Source: Calothrix sp. NIES-2098
GTDB taxonomy: Bacteria > Cyanobacteriota > Cyanobacteriia > Cyanobacteriales > Nostocaceae
Assembly: GCA_002368175.1 (NCBI GenBank)
Contig: AP018172.1
Span: 8,435,001 to 8,499,000, forward strand
Direction: 5' to 3'
DNA length: 64,000 bases
Shown here: positions 45,287 to 54,900 of the stretch, in pieces
How the letters are laid out: every line of letters starts with the position of its first letter
How positions within the stretch are numbered: position 1 is the first letter of the stretch
Position numbers and translations under genes: made by a program
Notes under the pieces: generated by a model
Database searches by the model: none
What the model was told of the DNA's origin: nothing
Seen by the model: the letters and a program-made list of their open reading frames with translations, nothing else

Positions 45287-45523
45287 ATGCATACATCACC
45301 AACAAAAACCCTTACAGATTTCGATACTTCACTGCCTAGTATTCGGCAAGTACAAAACCTAATAAAAAATACAGCCACAGTAGATGTCAAACTGGTGACG
45401 GGCGACCTAATCGCGGGTAGAGTAATTTGGCAAGATCCAAACTGCGTGTGTATTGTGGATGAAAACAGCCAGCAAACTACAGTTTGGAAGCACGCGATCG
45501 CTTACATCAAGCCGAAGAGTTAG
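45287..45523 (+). CDS. hfq: RNA chaperone Hfq, cyanobacterial type
   Basis: 78 residues. Sm-like protein: the Sm1 region is NTATVDVKLVTGDLIAGRVIW (about 28-48), and the short Sm2 motif at 66-74 reads KHAIAYIKP instead of the proteobacterial Y/FKHA pattern. This shortened form is typical of cyanobacteria. In Synechocystis the homologue binds the pilus motor PilB and affects motility and competence, and RNA binding is weak; applied here this is knowledge from the family. It is divergent from dapF, an arrangement I believe is recurrent, and convergent (17 bases) with the KefB-type antiporter gene. Start ATG at 45287. Confidence 0.88.
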   Translation: MHTSPTKTLTDFDTSLPSIRQVQNLIKNTATVDVKLVTGDLIAGRVIWQDPNCVCIVDENSQQTTVWKHAIAYIKPKS

Positions 45524-45540
45524 TCTCAACCCAGCTTTAT

Positions 45541-47877
45541 TCAATCTAGTGTCTCTTCTACAGGCAGAAATTCTTTGAGAGCTTCTGTCTCACTAGCCTT
45601 GACGATGGAAACCGATAGCGGTACTGTGTCGGGTGCGGTAAACAAAGGTTGTAGTTGATTGAGACTTACCAAGCCACCGCATAACAATACTTGATCGCCA
45701 ATTCGCAAGTCCAATTTGTCTTCAGGTGAGCGAATAAACTTACCATCACGCCGGATTGCTTCTATTTTTACGCCATATTTATCGCTAATATCTAAATTTG
45801 CCAGAGTTTTACCCAAAACTGGAGTATCAGCATTAATTGTCGTCCACTGACAAGCGCTATTTTCTCCAGGCACAGCTGTTCTCCCAACGGCAAATTCAGC
45901 CAAAGCTGCTAATTCTTCATCTGCTCCCACTACCAGTAAGCGATCGCCTTCTTCTAATCGGGTTTGATTATCGGGATAGTCTATTTCCTCTCCGTTAGCG
46001 CGGCGAATTGCCATCAAACTCACCCCAATTAAGTAACGCATATCTGCTTCTTCTAAACTCATACCAATTAGGGGTGAACCAGACGGTAGGGGATACCAGC
46101 GCCGATTTAAGTCACGAGTGGCTTGCTGTAGATCGCGAGAAACTTCCGATGCAGTACGTTCTGGCCGCAAGTCTAAATAATGATCTTTGCGAATTTGCTG
46201 CATTTCTCGTTGTACGACATCTGGTGACAAGTCTAAACCTGTTAATAAATGGGTTGCCATTTCTAAACTAGCTTCAAACTCTGGTTGCACCACTTCCTTG
46301 GCTCCCAGTTGATAAAGCACTTCGATATTTTTATCTTGAGTAGCGCGGACAACCAAATCTAATTCTGGGGATAATTCCAAAGCGCGTTTCAGACAAAGGC
46401 GCGTACTCATAGGATCGGGAAGTGCGATCGCCATTCCTTTTGCATGATTAACGCCAGCAGTTTCTAAAACGTGAAAACTCACGCAATTGCCGTATACATA
46501 AGGCACTCCCGCATCACGTAATTTCTGAATGCGACTTTCAGATTGATCTATGACTACTACCGGTAGCTTGTGTTGTTGCAACAACTTGACTAAATTTTTA
46601 CCTACTCGCCCGTAACCACAAACTACCACGTGGTCTTTTAAGGGCAAATCTTCTGAAACATCTCGCGGCTGAACTTCTTCTAGATAAGGTTTCAGCCAAG
46701 GCATCGATTCTGCCAAAGTAAATAAGAATGGCACCAAACGTAGAACAAACGGCGTGATAACAAGTGTTACTGCTGTAGTTCCTAAAATCAGTAAATACAC
46801 TGTGCGAGAAACTAAGCCCAACGCCTGCCCTTCACTGGCAAGGACAAAGGAAAATTCCCCAATTTGAGCCAGTCCTAGCCCTGCAATTAAAGCTGTTTTT
46901 AAAGGATAACGGAACAGTTTTACTAAAGGTGTAACGATTAAAAATTTACCTACGAAAACTATTGCCACCAATCCCAAAATCAATTCTAGGTTTTTCCACA
47001 AAAACACTGGGTCAATTAACATCCCAATGGCTGCGAAAAATAAACTGGCAAAGATATCTCGTAGTGGCTCAACATAAGTCAAAGTTTGATCGGCATATTC
47101 CACCTCAGAAATCATCAAACCGGCGACAAACGCCCCCATTTCAATTGACAGCCCCAAATATTCTGTCAGTAGGGCAATTCCCAAGCACAACGCCACTACA
47201 CCTAATAAAAATAGCTCTTTGCTTTCAGTACGCGCCAGGAGTCTTAACAACGGTGGGATTAACCAAATCCCTGCCACAACTGCACCAGCCGCAAATAAGC
47301 CAATTCGTACCAATGCTGTAACTACGGCTACACCAATCGCTTCACCTGGTTCGTGTAGGGCTGGTAATACTGCTAGCATGAGTCCCAATGCCAAGTCCTG
47401 CACTACCAAAATGCCCAGCATTACCTGTCCGTGGGGTGTTTCCGTTTCGTTGCTTTCCATCAAGCATTTGAGGACAACTGCGGTTGAAGATAAAGACAGA
47501 ATTGACCCCAAAAACACGCCCTTAGCAGGTAAGGCTCCCCAAGCTCCCGTGACACCACAGATCGCGACCGTGATTAAAATCGTTAGTGCAATTTGTAGTC
47601 CACCGCCACCAAGAGCGATCGCTTTTACCTTCTTGAGTTCCGCAAAGGAAAATTCTACACCCAAGGCAAATAACAAAAAAGCGACCCCGAACTGAGCCAG
47701 AGTCTCCACTTGAATAACTTCTTTAATCAATCCCAGACCCGCAGGCCCCACAACCATTCCGCCGATGAGATACCCGAGCAACACTGGTTGTCGTAACAGC
47801 GCCGCAAACAGCCCGCCACAGGCCGCGACGGCGAGAACTGAAACTAAATCAACTATTAACCTAAAATCTTCTTGCAC
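45541..47877 (-). CDS. KefB-type monovalent cation:proton antiporter with RCK domains
   Basis: 778 residues from a GTG (47877). A CPA2 membrane domain of about 13 helices (about 8-385), with the conserved LIGGMVVGPAGLGLIKE and ALGVEFSFAELKK openings and SLSSTAVVLKCLME (about 128-141). It is followed by a TrkA-N (RCK) domain (HVVVCGYGRVGKNLVKLL, about 416-433, GxGxxG intact) and two TrkA-C domains (about 595-670, 680-755). It would exchange K+ or Na+ for protons and be gated through NAD(H) or another ligand binding. Unlike the minus-strand CPA1 gene at 13-14 kb, all expected parts are present. Convergent with hfq. Confidence 0.92.
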   Translation of the reverse strand: MQEDFRLIVDLVSVLAVAACGGLFAALLRQPVLLGYLIGGMVVGPAGLGLIKEVIQVETLAQFGVAFLLFALGVEFSFAELKKVKAIALGGGGLQIALTILITVAICGVTGAWGALPAKGVFLGSILSLSSTAVVLKCLMESNETETPHGQVMLGILVVQDLALGLMLAVLPALHEPGEAIGVAVVTALVRIGLFAAGAVVAGIWLIPPLLRLLARTESKELFLLGVVALCLGIALLTEYLGLSIEMGAFVAGLMISEVEYADQTLTYVEPLRDIFASLFFAAIGMLIDPVFLWKNLELILGLVAIVFVGKFLIVTPLVKLFRYPLKTALIAGLGLAQIGEFSFVLASEGQALGLVSRTVYLLILGTTAVTLVITPFVLRLVPFLFTLAESMPWLKPYLEEVQPRDVSEDLPLKDHVVVCGYGRVGKNLVKLLQQHKLPVVVIDQSESRIQKLRDAGVPYVYGNCVSFHVLETAGVNHAKGMAIALPDPMSTRLCLKRALELSPELDLVVRATQDKNIEVLYQLGAKEVVQPEFEASLEMATHLLTGLDLSPDVVQREMQQIRKDHYLDLRPERTASEVSRDLQQATRDLNRRWYPLPSGSPLIGMSLEEADMRYLIGVSLMAIRRANGEEIDYPDNQTRLEEGDRLLVVGADEELAALAEFAVGRTAVPGENSACQWTTINADTPVLGKTLANLDISDKYGVKIEAIRRDGKFIRSPEDKLDLRIGDQVLLCGGLVSLNQLQPLFTAPDTVPLSVSIVKASETEALKEFLPVEETLD

Positions 47878-48207
47878 CAGTTTTAAAAAGAACTATTAAG
47901 ACCTATTAACCACAGCATACAAATTTTTATATATCTTCGCTCAGGTTATTGATCCAAGGAAAACAAAATTTGCAGATTGATTGCTAAATATTCATATAGC
48001 GAGGGAATAGGGGAGACAGGGGCATACTGGGTATAATTAATTTACACTCAATACTTGTCCACACTCTACGAATCCTTGGCATTCTTGGCGTCTACCCTGT
48101 GGGAAGCCACTGCGTGTCTAATGCGGTTCGATAAAATAAAAAAACATAAGCGTGCCTTAAAAGCACGCTCAAAGATTTATATTTAAAAAATTTAGAACTT
48201 CAGCTTA
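47878..48207. other. Intergenic region upstream of the KefB-type gene and after the MoaD-like gene
   Basis: 330 bases. It holds the 3' terminator of the minus-strand thrC/MoaD-like unit (separate entry) and, closer to 47878, the promoter of the KefB-type gene. No ORF is recognised. Bases 48001-48030 carry a GGGAATAGGGGAGACAGGGG run of the repeat kind that is common between genes here. Confidence 0.5.
48149..48169 (-). terminator. Rho-independent terminator of the thrC-MoaD unit
   Basis: Stem AGCGTGC (48149-48155) with GCACGCT (48163-48169) and a seven-base loop; on the minus strand it is followed by TATGTTTTTTTA. It lies about 40 bases past the end of the MoaD-like gene. Confidence 0.82.
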
Positions 48208-48483
48208 TCAACCACCTGCAACAGCAGGGACAATACTGACTTCATCGCCATCTTTGAGAGATGTACTTGTCCCATCCAAAAAGCGAATATCTTCGCTATT
48301 GACATACAAATTCAAAAATCGCCGCGGCTTTCCTTCTTCATCGCATAAGCGCGCTTTAATACCAGGACAGCTATTCTCTAAGGAATCGAACAGTTCCGCA
48401 ATCGTACTGCCGCTGCATTCTAGCGTAGCTTGGTTATTGGTAAATTTCTGAAGAGCCGTGGGAACTAAAACTGTTACAGACAT
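48208..48483 (-). CDS. MoaD/ThiS-like sulfur carrier protein
   Basis: 91 residues, a ubiquitin-like beta-grasp protein that ends in VAGG, the di-Gly tail which is adenylated and thiocarboxylated in the family. SVTVLVPTALQKFTNNQATLE opens the fold and LKDGDEVSIVPAVAGG closes it. It lies 87 bases downstream of thrC on the same strand. Members next to amino acid genes (as with CysO in mycobacteria) can serve as sulfur donors for amino acid synthesis, so this one may work with a PLP enzyme and not in molybdopterin synthesis. No moaE or thiG is near. The partner is therefore inferred. Start ATG at 48483. Confidence 0.85.
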   Translation of the reverse strand: MSVTVLVPTALQKFTNNQATLECSGSTIAELFDSLENSCPGIKARLCDEEGKPRRFLNLYVNSEDIRFLDGTSTSLKDGDEVSIVPAVAGG

Positions 48484-48487
48484 AGTT

Positions 48488-48536
48488 GAAGTATGAAGTG
48501 TGAGATATGAAGTATGAAGTATAAAGTATGAAGGAT
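48488..48536 (+). repeat. Short tandem heptamer (GAAGTAT family, seven copies)
   Basis: Seven consecutive imperfect seven-base units (GAAGTAT, GAAGTGT, GAGATAT, GAAGTAT, GAAGTAT, AAAGTAT, GAAGGAT) between thrC and the MoaD-like gene. Confidence 0.85.
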
Positions 48537-48570
48537 TGAGTTTAATCTTTCAGCCTTCACCCTTTATCCT

Positions 48571-49875
48571 TTAGACGAGTACTTGCTGCCATTCCAAACG
48601 ATCGAGAGTGCGCGAACGCTCTAATGCGCGTTCAAAACTGTCGAGTTTGGCATCAATTGTCAAAGGTTCGCCAATGTAGCCGTGAAGTGCTTCTTGGGTT
48701 TTCAAACCATTGCCAGTGATGTATACCACAGTAGTTTCATCTGGATCAATTTTGCCAGCTTCTACTAATTTTTTCAGCACTGCAACGGTTGTACCACCTG
48801 CTGTTTCTGTAAATATACCTTCGGTTTCTGCCAGCAATTTGATTCCTTCAATGATTTCTGCATCATTGACTGATTCAATATTACCGTTGGTTTTGTTAGC
48901 TATCTCTACAGCATAAACACCATCTGCTGGATTGCCGATCGCAATCGATTTGGCAATAGTATTTGGTTTGACTGGTTTAATGAAGTCGCGTCCTTCTTTG
49001 TATGCTTGGGCGATGGGAGAACAACCCTCAGCTTGCGCTCCGCTAAACCGGACATCTTTATCTTCTACCAAACCAACTTCTACAAATTCTTTGAATCCCT
49101 TATAAATTTTTGTAAATAAGGAACCAGACGCCAGAGGCGCAACGATATGGTCGGGAAGTTCCCAACCTAATTGTTCGGCTACTTCAAAGCCTAGAGTCTT
49201 AGAACCTTCTGAGTAGTAGGGGCGGAGATTGATATTGACAAAACCCCAACCATGTGTATTTGCTACTTCCGAACACAGACGATTGACCTGATCGTAATTG
49301 CCTTTCACAGCCATTAATGTTGGGCTGTAGATCAGGCTACCCATAACTTTCCCAGCTTCTAAATCTGCGGGGATGAATACACAGCAATCTAAGCCTGCGT
49401 GAGCTGCGATCGCGGCTGTCGAATTTGCTAAGTTACCAGTGCTAGCGCAGGAAACAGTAGTAAAACCTAACTCTCTGGCTCTAGTTAAAGCAACCGAAAC
49501 CACCCGATCCTTGAAGCTGAGGGTGGGCATATTGACAGCATCGTTTTTAATATAAAGCTTGTTTAAACCCAGACGACGCGCTAGACGGTGAGAACGAACC
49601 AGGGGAGTCATACCAGTTCCCACGTCAATCACATTGTCAGTTGCGACAGGCAAAAAGGGACGATAGCGCCAAATCGAATTAGGGCCAGCTTGAATTTTTT
49701 CACGAGTGACAGAATTCCGCAGAGCGTTGTAGTCATACTTGACTTCTAAAGGCCCAAAGCATAACTCACAAACATGGTTGGCTTTCAGTTCGTATTCCTC
49801 GCCACATTCCTTACACTTCAAGGCTTGAAAAGAAATAGTGGCTGCTTCTGTGAGTGCGGATTTTGTCTGAGTCAT
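48571..49875 (-). CDS. thrC: Threonine synthase with N-terminal zinc ribbon
   Basis: 434 residues. PLP enzyme that converts O-phosphohomoserine to threonine. An N-terminal ribbon with four Cys (21, 24, 36, 39; CKECGEEYELKANHVCELC) precedes the fold-type II core, with PLP Lys in MPTLSFKDR (about 118-126) and the phosphate loop ASTGNLANSTAA. The C-terminal VVYITGNGLKTQEALHGY is also typical. The ribbon is common in cyanobacterial, plant-like enzymes. ATG at 49875. Followed by a MoaD/ThiS-like gene with a shared terminator, so they probably form one transcript. Confidence 0.95.
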   Translation of the reverse strand: MTQTKSALTEAATISFQALKCKECGEEYELKANHVCELCFGPLEVKYDYNALRNSVTREKIQAGPNSIWRYRPFLPVATDNVIDVGTGMTPLVRSHRLARRLGLNKLYIKNDAVNMPTLSFKDRVVSVALTRARELGFTTVSCASTGNLANSTAAIAAHAGLDCCVFIPADLEAGKVMGSLIYSPTLMAVKGNYDQVNRLCSEVANTHGWGFVNINLRPYYSEGSKTLGFEVAEQLGWELPDHIVAPLASGSLFTKIYKGFKEFVEVGLVEDKDVRFSGAQAEGCSPIAQAYKEGRDFIKPVKPNTIAKSIAIGNPADGVYAVEIANKTNGNIESVNDAEIIEGIKLLAETEGIFTETAGGTTVAVLKKLVEAGKIDPDETTVVYITGNGLKTQEALHGYIGEPLTIDAKLDSFERALERSRTLDRLEWQQVLV

Positions 49876-50021
49876 AAACCTAGCTTCCCTGTTTGTCTGT
49901 CAACTGTCGCCTGATAGTAACACGAGTAGAAATACCAGTCAAACATACCCGACCTTTTTTGTCGGGTATATGATTTTTGTCCTTGTAGCAGCTTTTTGAG
50001 GCTGAAAGTTGAAACTAAAAA

Positions 50022-50047
50022 AGTAAGGGCGCGATCGCACCCTTACT
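50022..50047 (-). terminator. Rho-independent terminator of pgk with HIP1 in its stem
   Basis: Perfect stem AGTAAGGG (50022-50029) / CCCTTACT (50040-50047); the loop is a HIP1 octamer (GCGATCGC) that can itself pair. On the minus strand a run of Ts follows. It lies 36 bases past the pgk stop. Confidence 0.85.
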
Positions 50048-50082
50048 AAAAATTGTCAAAAATTAGCTGACGGGCTAATTAT

Positions 50083-51285
50083 TTAAGCTTCATCTAAAGC
50101 CGCAATACCAGGTAATACCTTACCTTCGAGCAACTCCAAGCTAGCGCCGCCGCCAGTAGAGATGTGGCTCATGCGATCGGCTAAACCAACCTTTTCTACA
50201 GCTGCCACGGAGTCGCCGCCGCCGATAATGGTGGTAGCGCCCGTCTTGCTCAGTTCAGCGAGGGTCTGAGCGATCGCTTCTGTACCTACGGCAAATTTAT
50301 CAAACTCAAACACACCCATAGGGCCGTTCCAAATCACCGATTTGCAATCTGCAAGCGCTTCTTGGAACACTTTGACTGAGTCCGGGCCGATATCCAAACC
50401 CATGCCATCATCGGGGATGTTGTCGATGCTCACAGTTTGAGCATTAGCATCGGGAGCAAACTTATCTGCTACTACCACATCTGTGGGTAACAGGAAAGTA
50501 ACGCCGCGTTCTTTAGCCTTAGCTTCTAAACTTTTGGCTAGTTCTAGCTTGTCTTCTTCAACTAGAGACTTACCAACATTCAAACCACGGGCTTTGTAGA
50601 AGGTGAAAATCATCCCACCGCCAATGATTAGTTTGTCGCACTTCTCTAGCAGTGTTTCAATGACACCAATCTTGCTGGAAACTTTAGAACCGCCAATAAT
50701 AGCTGCTAAAGGACGTTGCGGATTTTCAATTGCGCTTTGCAAATACTGCAATTCCTTCTCAACCAAATATCCAGCTACAGAAGGGCTGAGGAATTTAGTT
50801 ACACCTTCCGTAGAAGCATGGGCGCGGTGTGCAGTACCAAAAGCATCATTGACATAAAAATCAGCATTGGCTGCCAATTTTTGCGCAAATTCTGGATCGT
50901 TTTTCTCCTCTTCTTTGTAGAAGCGGACGTTTTCCAGCAACAGCACTTGGCCGTTTTGTAAAGCTCCAACTTTAGCAGCAACATCATCACCGATAGAGTC
51001 ATCAGTTTTAATGACTTCTTGACCCAGTAATTCAGACAACCGCTTGGCCACTGGAGTCAAACGTAATTTGTCATCCACACCCTTAGGACGACCAAAATGG
51101 CTTGCTAGAATTACCTTAGCTCCCTTCTGCGTTAAATCTTGGATAGTTGGCAAAGCGGCACGAATCCGAGTATCGTCTGTGATGTTGCCTTGGTCATCCA
51201 AAGGCACATTAAAATCCACCCGCACTAAGGCACGTTTACCAGATACATCTGTTGCAGATAAATTTGCTAAAGTTTTTTTGGACAC
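50083..51285 (-). CDS. pgk: Phosphoglycerate kinase
   Basis: 400 residues, GTG start at 51285 with GGGAGGG upstream. Transfers phosphate between 1,3-bisphosphoglycerate/ADP and 3-phosphoglycerate/ATP in glycolysis and the Calvin cycle. Conserved: RALVRVDFNVPLD (19-31), ASHFGRPKG (61-69), LLENVRFYKEEEKNDPEFA (about 116-134), the hinge and nucleotide motif VIWNGPMGVFEF, and the C-terminal GGGDSVAAVEK. Length is standard. It has its own terminator and an isolated position, divergent from the Usp gene (90 bases). Confidence 0.97.
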   Translation of the reverse strand: MSKKTLANLSATDVSGKRALVRVDFNVPLDDQGNITDDTRIRAALPTIQDLTQKGAKVILASHFGRPKGVDDKLRLTPVAKRLSELLGQEVIKTDDSIGDDVAAKVGALQNGQVLLLENVRFYKEEEKNDPEFAQKLAANADFYVNDAFGTAHRAHASTEGVTKFLSPSVAGYLVEKELQYLQSAIENPQRPLAAIIGGSKVSSKIGVIETLLEKCDKLIIGGGMIFTFYKARGLNVGKSLVEEDKLELAKSLEAKAKERGVTFLLPTDVVVADKFAPDANAQTVSIDNIPDDGMGLDIGPDSVKVFQEALADCKSVIWNGPMGVFEFDKFAVGTEAIAQTLAELSKTGATTIIGGGDSVAAVEKVGLADRMSHISTGGGASLELLEGKVLPGIAALDEA

Positions 51286-51375
51286 AGCCAGACCCTCCCG
51301 ATCGCCTTTTTGTTATTGTTTTGAAAGTAGAACCATCCAGATTTTACCGGAGCAAGGGGTACGGAGGTGAGAGAG

Positions 51376-51783
51376 ATGTTCAAGACAGTTCTATTTCCCA
51401 TCGATCAAAGCCGGGAAGCTAGAGAAGCGGCTGAGGTAGTTACCAACGTTGTACAAAAGTATGGTAGCCGTTTGATAATACTATCCGTAGTTGAAGAACC
51501 GCCCGCAGACGCACCTGTTACCGATCCAATGGTGTCACCGGAGGTAGTTGCCAAATTACTTGAAAGTGCCCAAACTTTATTTTCTCAACAAGGAATTAAA
51601 GCCGAAGTCCTGGAAAGGCAAGGTAAGCCAGCTTTTACCATTTGTGATGTAGCCGATGAAATTGGGGCAGATTTAATCATTATGGGTTGTCGCGGTTTAG
51701 GCTTAACCGAAGAAGGCGCAACTGATAGCGTCACTACCCGCGTGATTAATCTTTCACCTTGTCCAGTTTTGATTGTGCCTTAG
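51376..51783 (+). CDS. Universal stress protein (UspA family)
   Basis: 135 residues from the ATG at 51376, which has GGAGG eight bases upstream; an in-frame GTG at 51367 is unlikely since it overlaps that site. The Usp fold is recognised by FKTVLFPIDQSREAREAAE at the start and by the C-terminal MGCRGLGLTEEGATDSVTTRVINLSPCPVLIV region (ATP-binding type G-x-x-G, loosely kept). Family members respond to starvation and stress; no specific partner is evident. Confidence 0.9.
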   Translation: MFKTVLFPIDQSREAREAAEVVTNVVQKYGSRLIILSVVEEPPADAPVTDPMVSPEVVAKLLESAQTLFSQQGIKAEVLERQGKPAFTICDVADEIGADLIIMGCRGLGLTEEGATDSVTTRVINLSPCPVLIVP

Positions 51784-51971
51784 GACATAAGGCAGAAGGC
51801 AGAGGGTTGAGAATCTGTTTTATCTCCTATACTCTGTCTTTTTTCCATATATCGTGAAAAATTAGACTTATAAAAAGCGATCGCTTACTTTCGCGAAAAT
51901 TTGATAAAACTCATAATATTGCCTGAAAACTTATAAAGTTAATCTCGACTTGGCGTTAGCGGTGTAATCCA

Positions 51972-54900
51972 ATGGAATCGCATAAGCAAAGACGCAGGCG
52001 TGGAATTATTCTCAGTCTTCTAGGATTTCAAAAGCTTCAGGAGGCTAGGCATCAGGCAGAAATCAAAGAAAATGATGGCGCTAGATTTACTTTAGAAGAA
52101 TTGAGCTATCGCACTCAATTAGCTCCCTTTACAGTTTCCAAAGTCCTAGCACGCGCAGAAGGTGTTGATAAGCAAACCCTGGAATATTTCTTTAGAGCTT
52201 TTGGATTAGAGTTAACACCAAGCGATTATCAGCGGGTAGGGGGAACTGAGGAGCAGAGGAGCAGAGGAACAGAGGAAGCAGAGGAGGTTGGGGAAGTAAT
52301 TTCCTCCCCATCTGCGTATTCAGGACTCAAAACTCATAACTCAGCACTCAAAGTTGATTGGGGTGAGGCTGTTGATGTCTCGATTTTTTTTGGACGCGCT
52401 GACGAAGTTAGCAAGTTAGAGTATTGGATTTTAAACGATCGCTGTCGCTTAGTAGCAATACTAGGTATGGGCGGAATTGGCAAGACTTCCCTAGGGGTAA
52501 AACTAGCACAGCAGATTCAAGAACAGTTTGAGTTTGTTGTGTGGCGGAGTCTGCGCAACAGTCCGTCGCTAGAAGAATTGTTGGTCAATTTGCTTCAGTT
52601 TTTTGCCTGCGGACAGCCAGTTAATGTATCTGAAAAGGGGGATTTAGTCTCACAATTCATCATGCATTTGCGATCGCACCGTTGTCTCCTAATATTGGAT
52701 AATGCCGAATCTATTTTCGCTAGTGGAGATCAGTCGGGACGCTATCAATCTGGTTATGAAAACTACGGACAACTCTTCAAACAACTGGGAGAAACCACTC
52801 ATCAAAGTTGTGTGTTGCTGACCAGTCGAGAAAAACCCCAGGAAGTCGCAGCTTTAGAAGGTGAAAATTTGCCGATTCGCTCTTTGCAACTCACAGGCTT
52901 GAGTGCGATCGCTGCTTTAAAATTAGTCAGAACCAAAAGTTTCTTTTGTGGCTCAGATACAGATTGGCAAAATTTAATTCAACACTATACAGGTAATCCC
53001 TTAGCTCTTAAAATTATTGCTACCACGATTCAAGAATTATTTGATGGCAATATAGCGGAATTTTTCGCTCATGGTTCTACAGTTTTTGGTAGTATTTACG
53101 ACTTAATAAACCAGCAATTTCATCGCCTTTCTAGCTTAGAAAAAGAATTAATGTTCTGGCTAGCAATTAATCGCGAACCAGTAAATTTAGCAGAGTTACG
53201 CGCTGATTTAGTTTTACCGATAGCTTCGATGAAGTTGTTAGAGGCTTTAGAATCTCTCAACAGGCGCAGTTTGATTGAAAAAAAATCAGTTCCGCAAAAC
53301 CCCGTTCGCTTCATCTTGCAACCTGTGGTGATGGAATATGTGACAGATCAATTAATTCAGGAAGTATGTGCAGAAATTCTGGGGGAAACGTCGCCACACT
53401 CCCTGCTTTACAGCCATGCTTTAATTAAAGCCACATCCAAAGATTACATCCGTGTTGCCCAAACTAAATTAATTCTGCAACCAATAATTGATTTGCTACT
53501 GCAAAACCTGCGAACTAAACAAGCTATTGAATCTCGGCTGCAAGAGATTTTGCGATCGCAACAACAAAAATCTCTCCAACAAAATATAGATAAATTACCG
53601 CCAGAACTAGAGCCGACATATACAGGTGGCAATATCCTAAATTTACTCTGTCACCTGGAAACTGATTTAACTGGATATGATTTTTCTTACCTGACAATTT
53701 GGCAGGCATATCTTCAAGATACGCCACTGAAAAAAGTTAATTTCAGCTATACAGATTTATCCAATTCTGTATTTGCCAAAACCCTATCTACATTGGTATG
53801 CACTACATTTAGTCCAGATGGCAATACTCTAGCTACAGGGCACTTTGACGGCTATTTTCGTCTGTGGGATGCGAACAGCGGTCAACAATTAATTACCTAT
53901 CAGGGGCATATTGGTTTTATTTGGAGTGTAGCTTTTAGTCCAGATGGTAGTACCTTAGCAACTGCGGGAGAAGATGCCAAAATCAAGCTTTGGGATGTTT
54001 TAACTGGACAGTGTATTAAAACTATCCAAGGTCACAAAGGTGGCGTTCTTTGCGTGAAATTTATAGATGAGGGTAAGACATTAATTAGCAGCAGCGCCGA
54101 CTTGAGCATTAAATTTTGGGATTTCAGCAGTGGGGAATGTACCAGAACATTATTAGAACATAGCAACCGAGTTTGGTCTGTAACGTTGAGTCCAAAAGAT
54201 GACATTCTTGCTAGCGGTAGTGAGGATATGAGTATCAAGCTTTGGGATTTAGCTACAGGTGACTGCATCCAAACCTTACATGGTCATAATGATTGGATCA
54301 AATCCCTAGCCTTTAGTGCTACAGGAGTACTTGCTAGTGGTAGCTTAGACAAAACAATTCGGCTTTGGGATGTTGAGCGCGGTGTTTGTATTGGAGTTCT
54401 AGAAGGACATTTGAATGGGATACTAGCGATCGCCTTTGTCGATGACAGTAACATCCTGGCTAGCTGTAGCATAGATTGTACAATTCGGCTTTGGGATATT
54501 AGTACCCAGCAGTGTCTGAAGACTTTACAAGGGCATAATAACTCTGTGAATGCGATCGCTGCTAACCCTCAAGGAACCCAGCTAGCTAGCGGTGCAGATG
54601 ATTTTTCCTTGCGGCTGTGGGATGTAGCGAGTGGCGAGTGCTTCCGCGTTATTAAAGGTAGAAGTAATTGGATTAAAGCGATCGCTTATCATCCCATTCT
54701 CCCCGATCTCATTGCTACTGGGAGCGAAGACCGCACAGTGCGTTTATGGACAAGCGATGGTAAATGTCGCATTTTTTATGGACACACAGATTTAATTTTC
54801 TCTGTTGACTTTAGTCCTGATGGACGCACCATAGCTAGTTCCAGCGCTGACCGCACAATTCGGTTATGGGATGTCGCAACTTGTCAGTGTACCAAAATCT

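Noticed and set aside
45132..45362. 76-codon ORF overlapping the hfq start
   Set aside because: It runs through heptamer-like repeats in the dapF-hfq spacer and overlaps hfq in another frame; hfq is the conserved product.
47219..47695. 158-codon plus-strand ORF opposite the KefB-type gene
   Set aside because: It lies wholly inside the antisense strand of a strongly conserved membrane domain and has no domain of its own or ribosome binding site.
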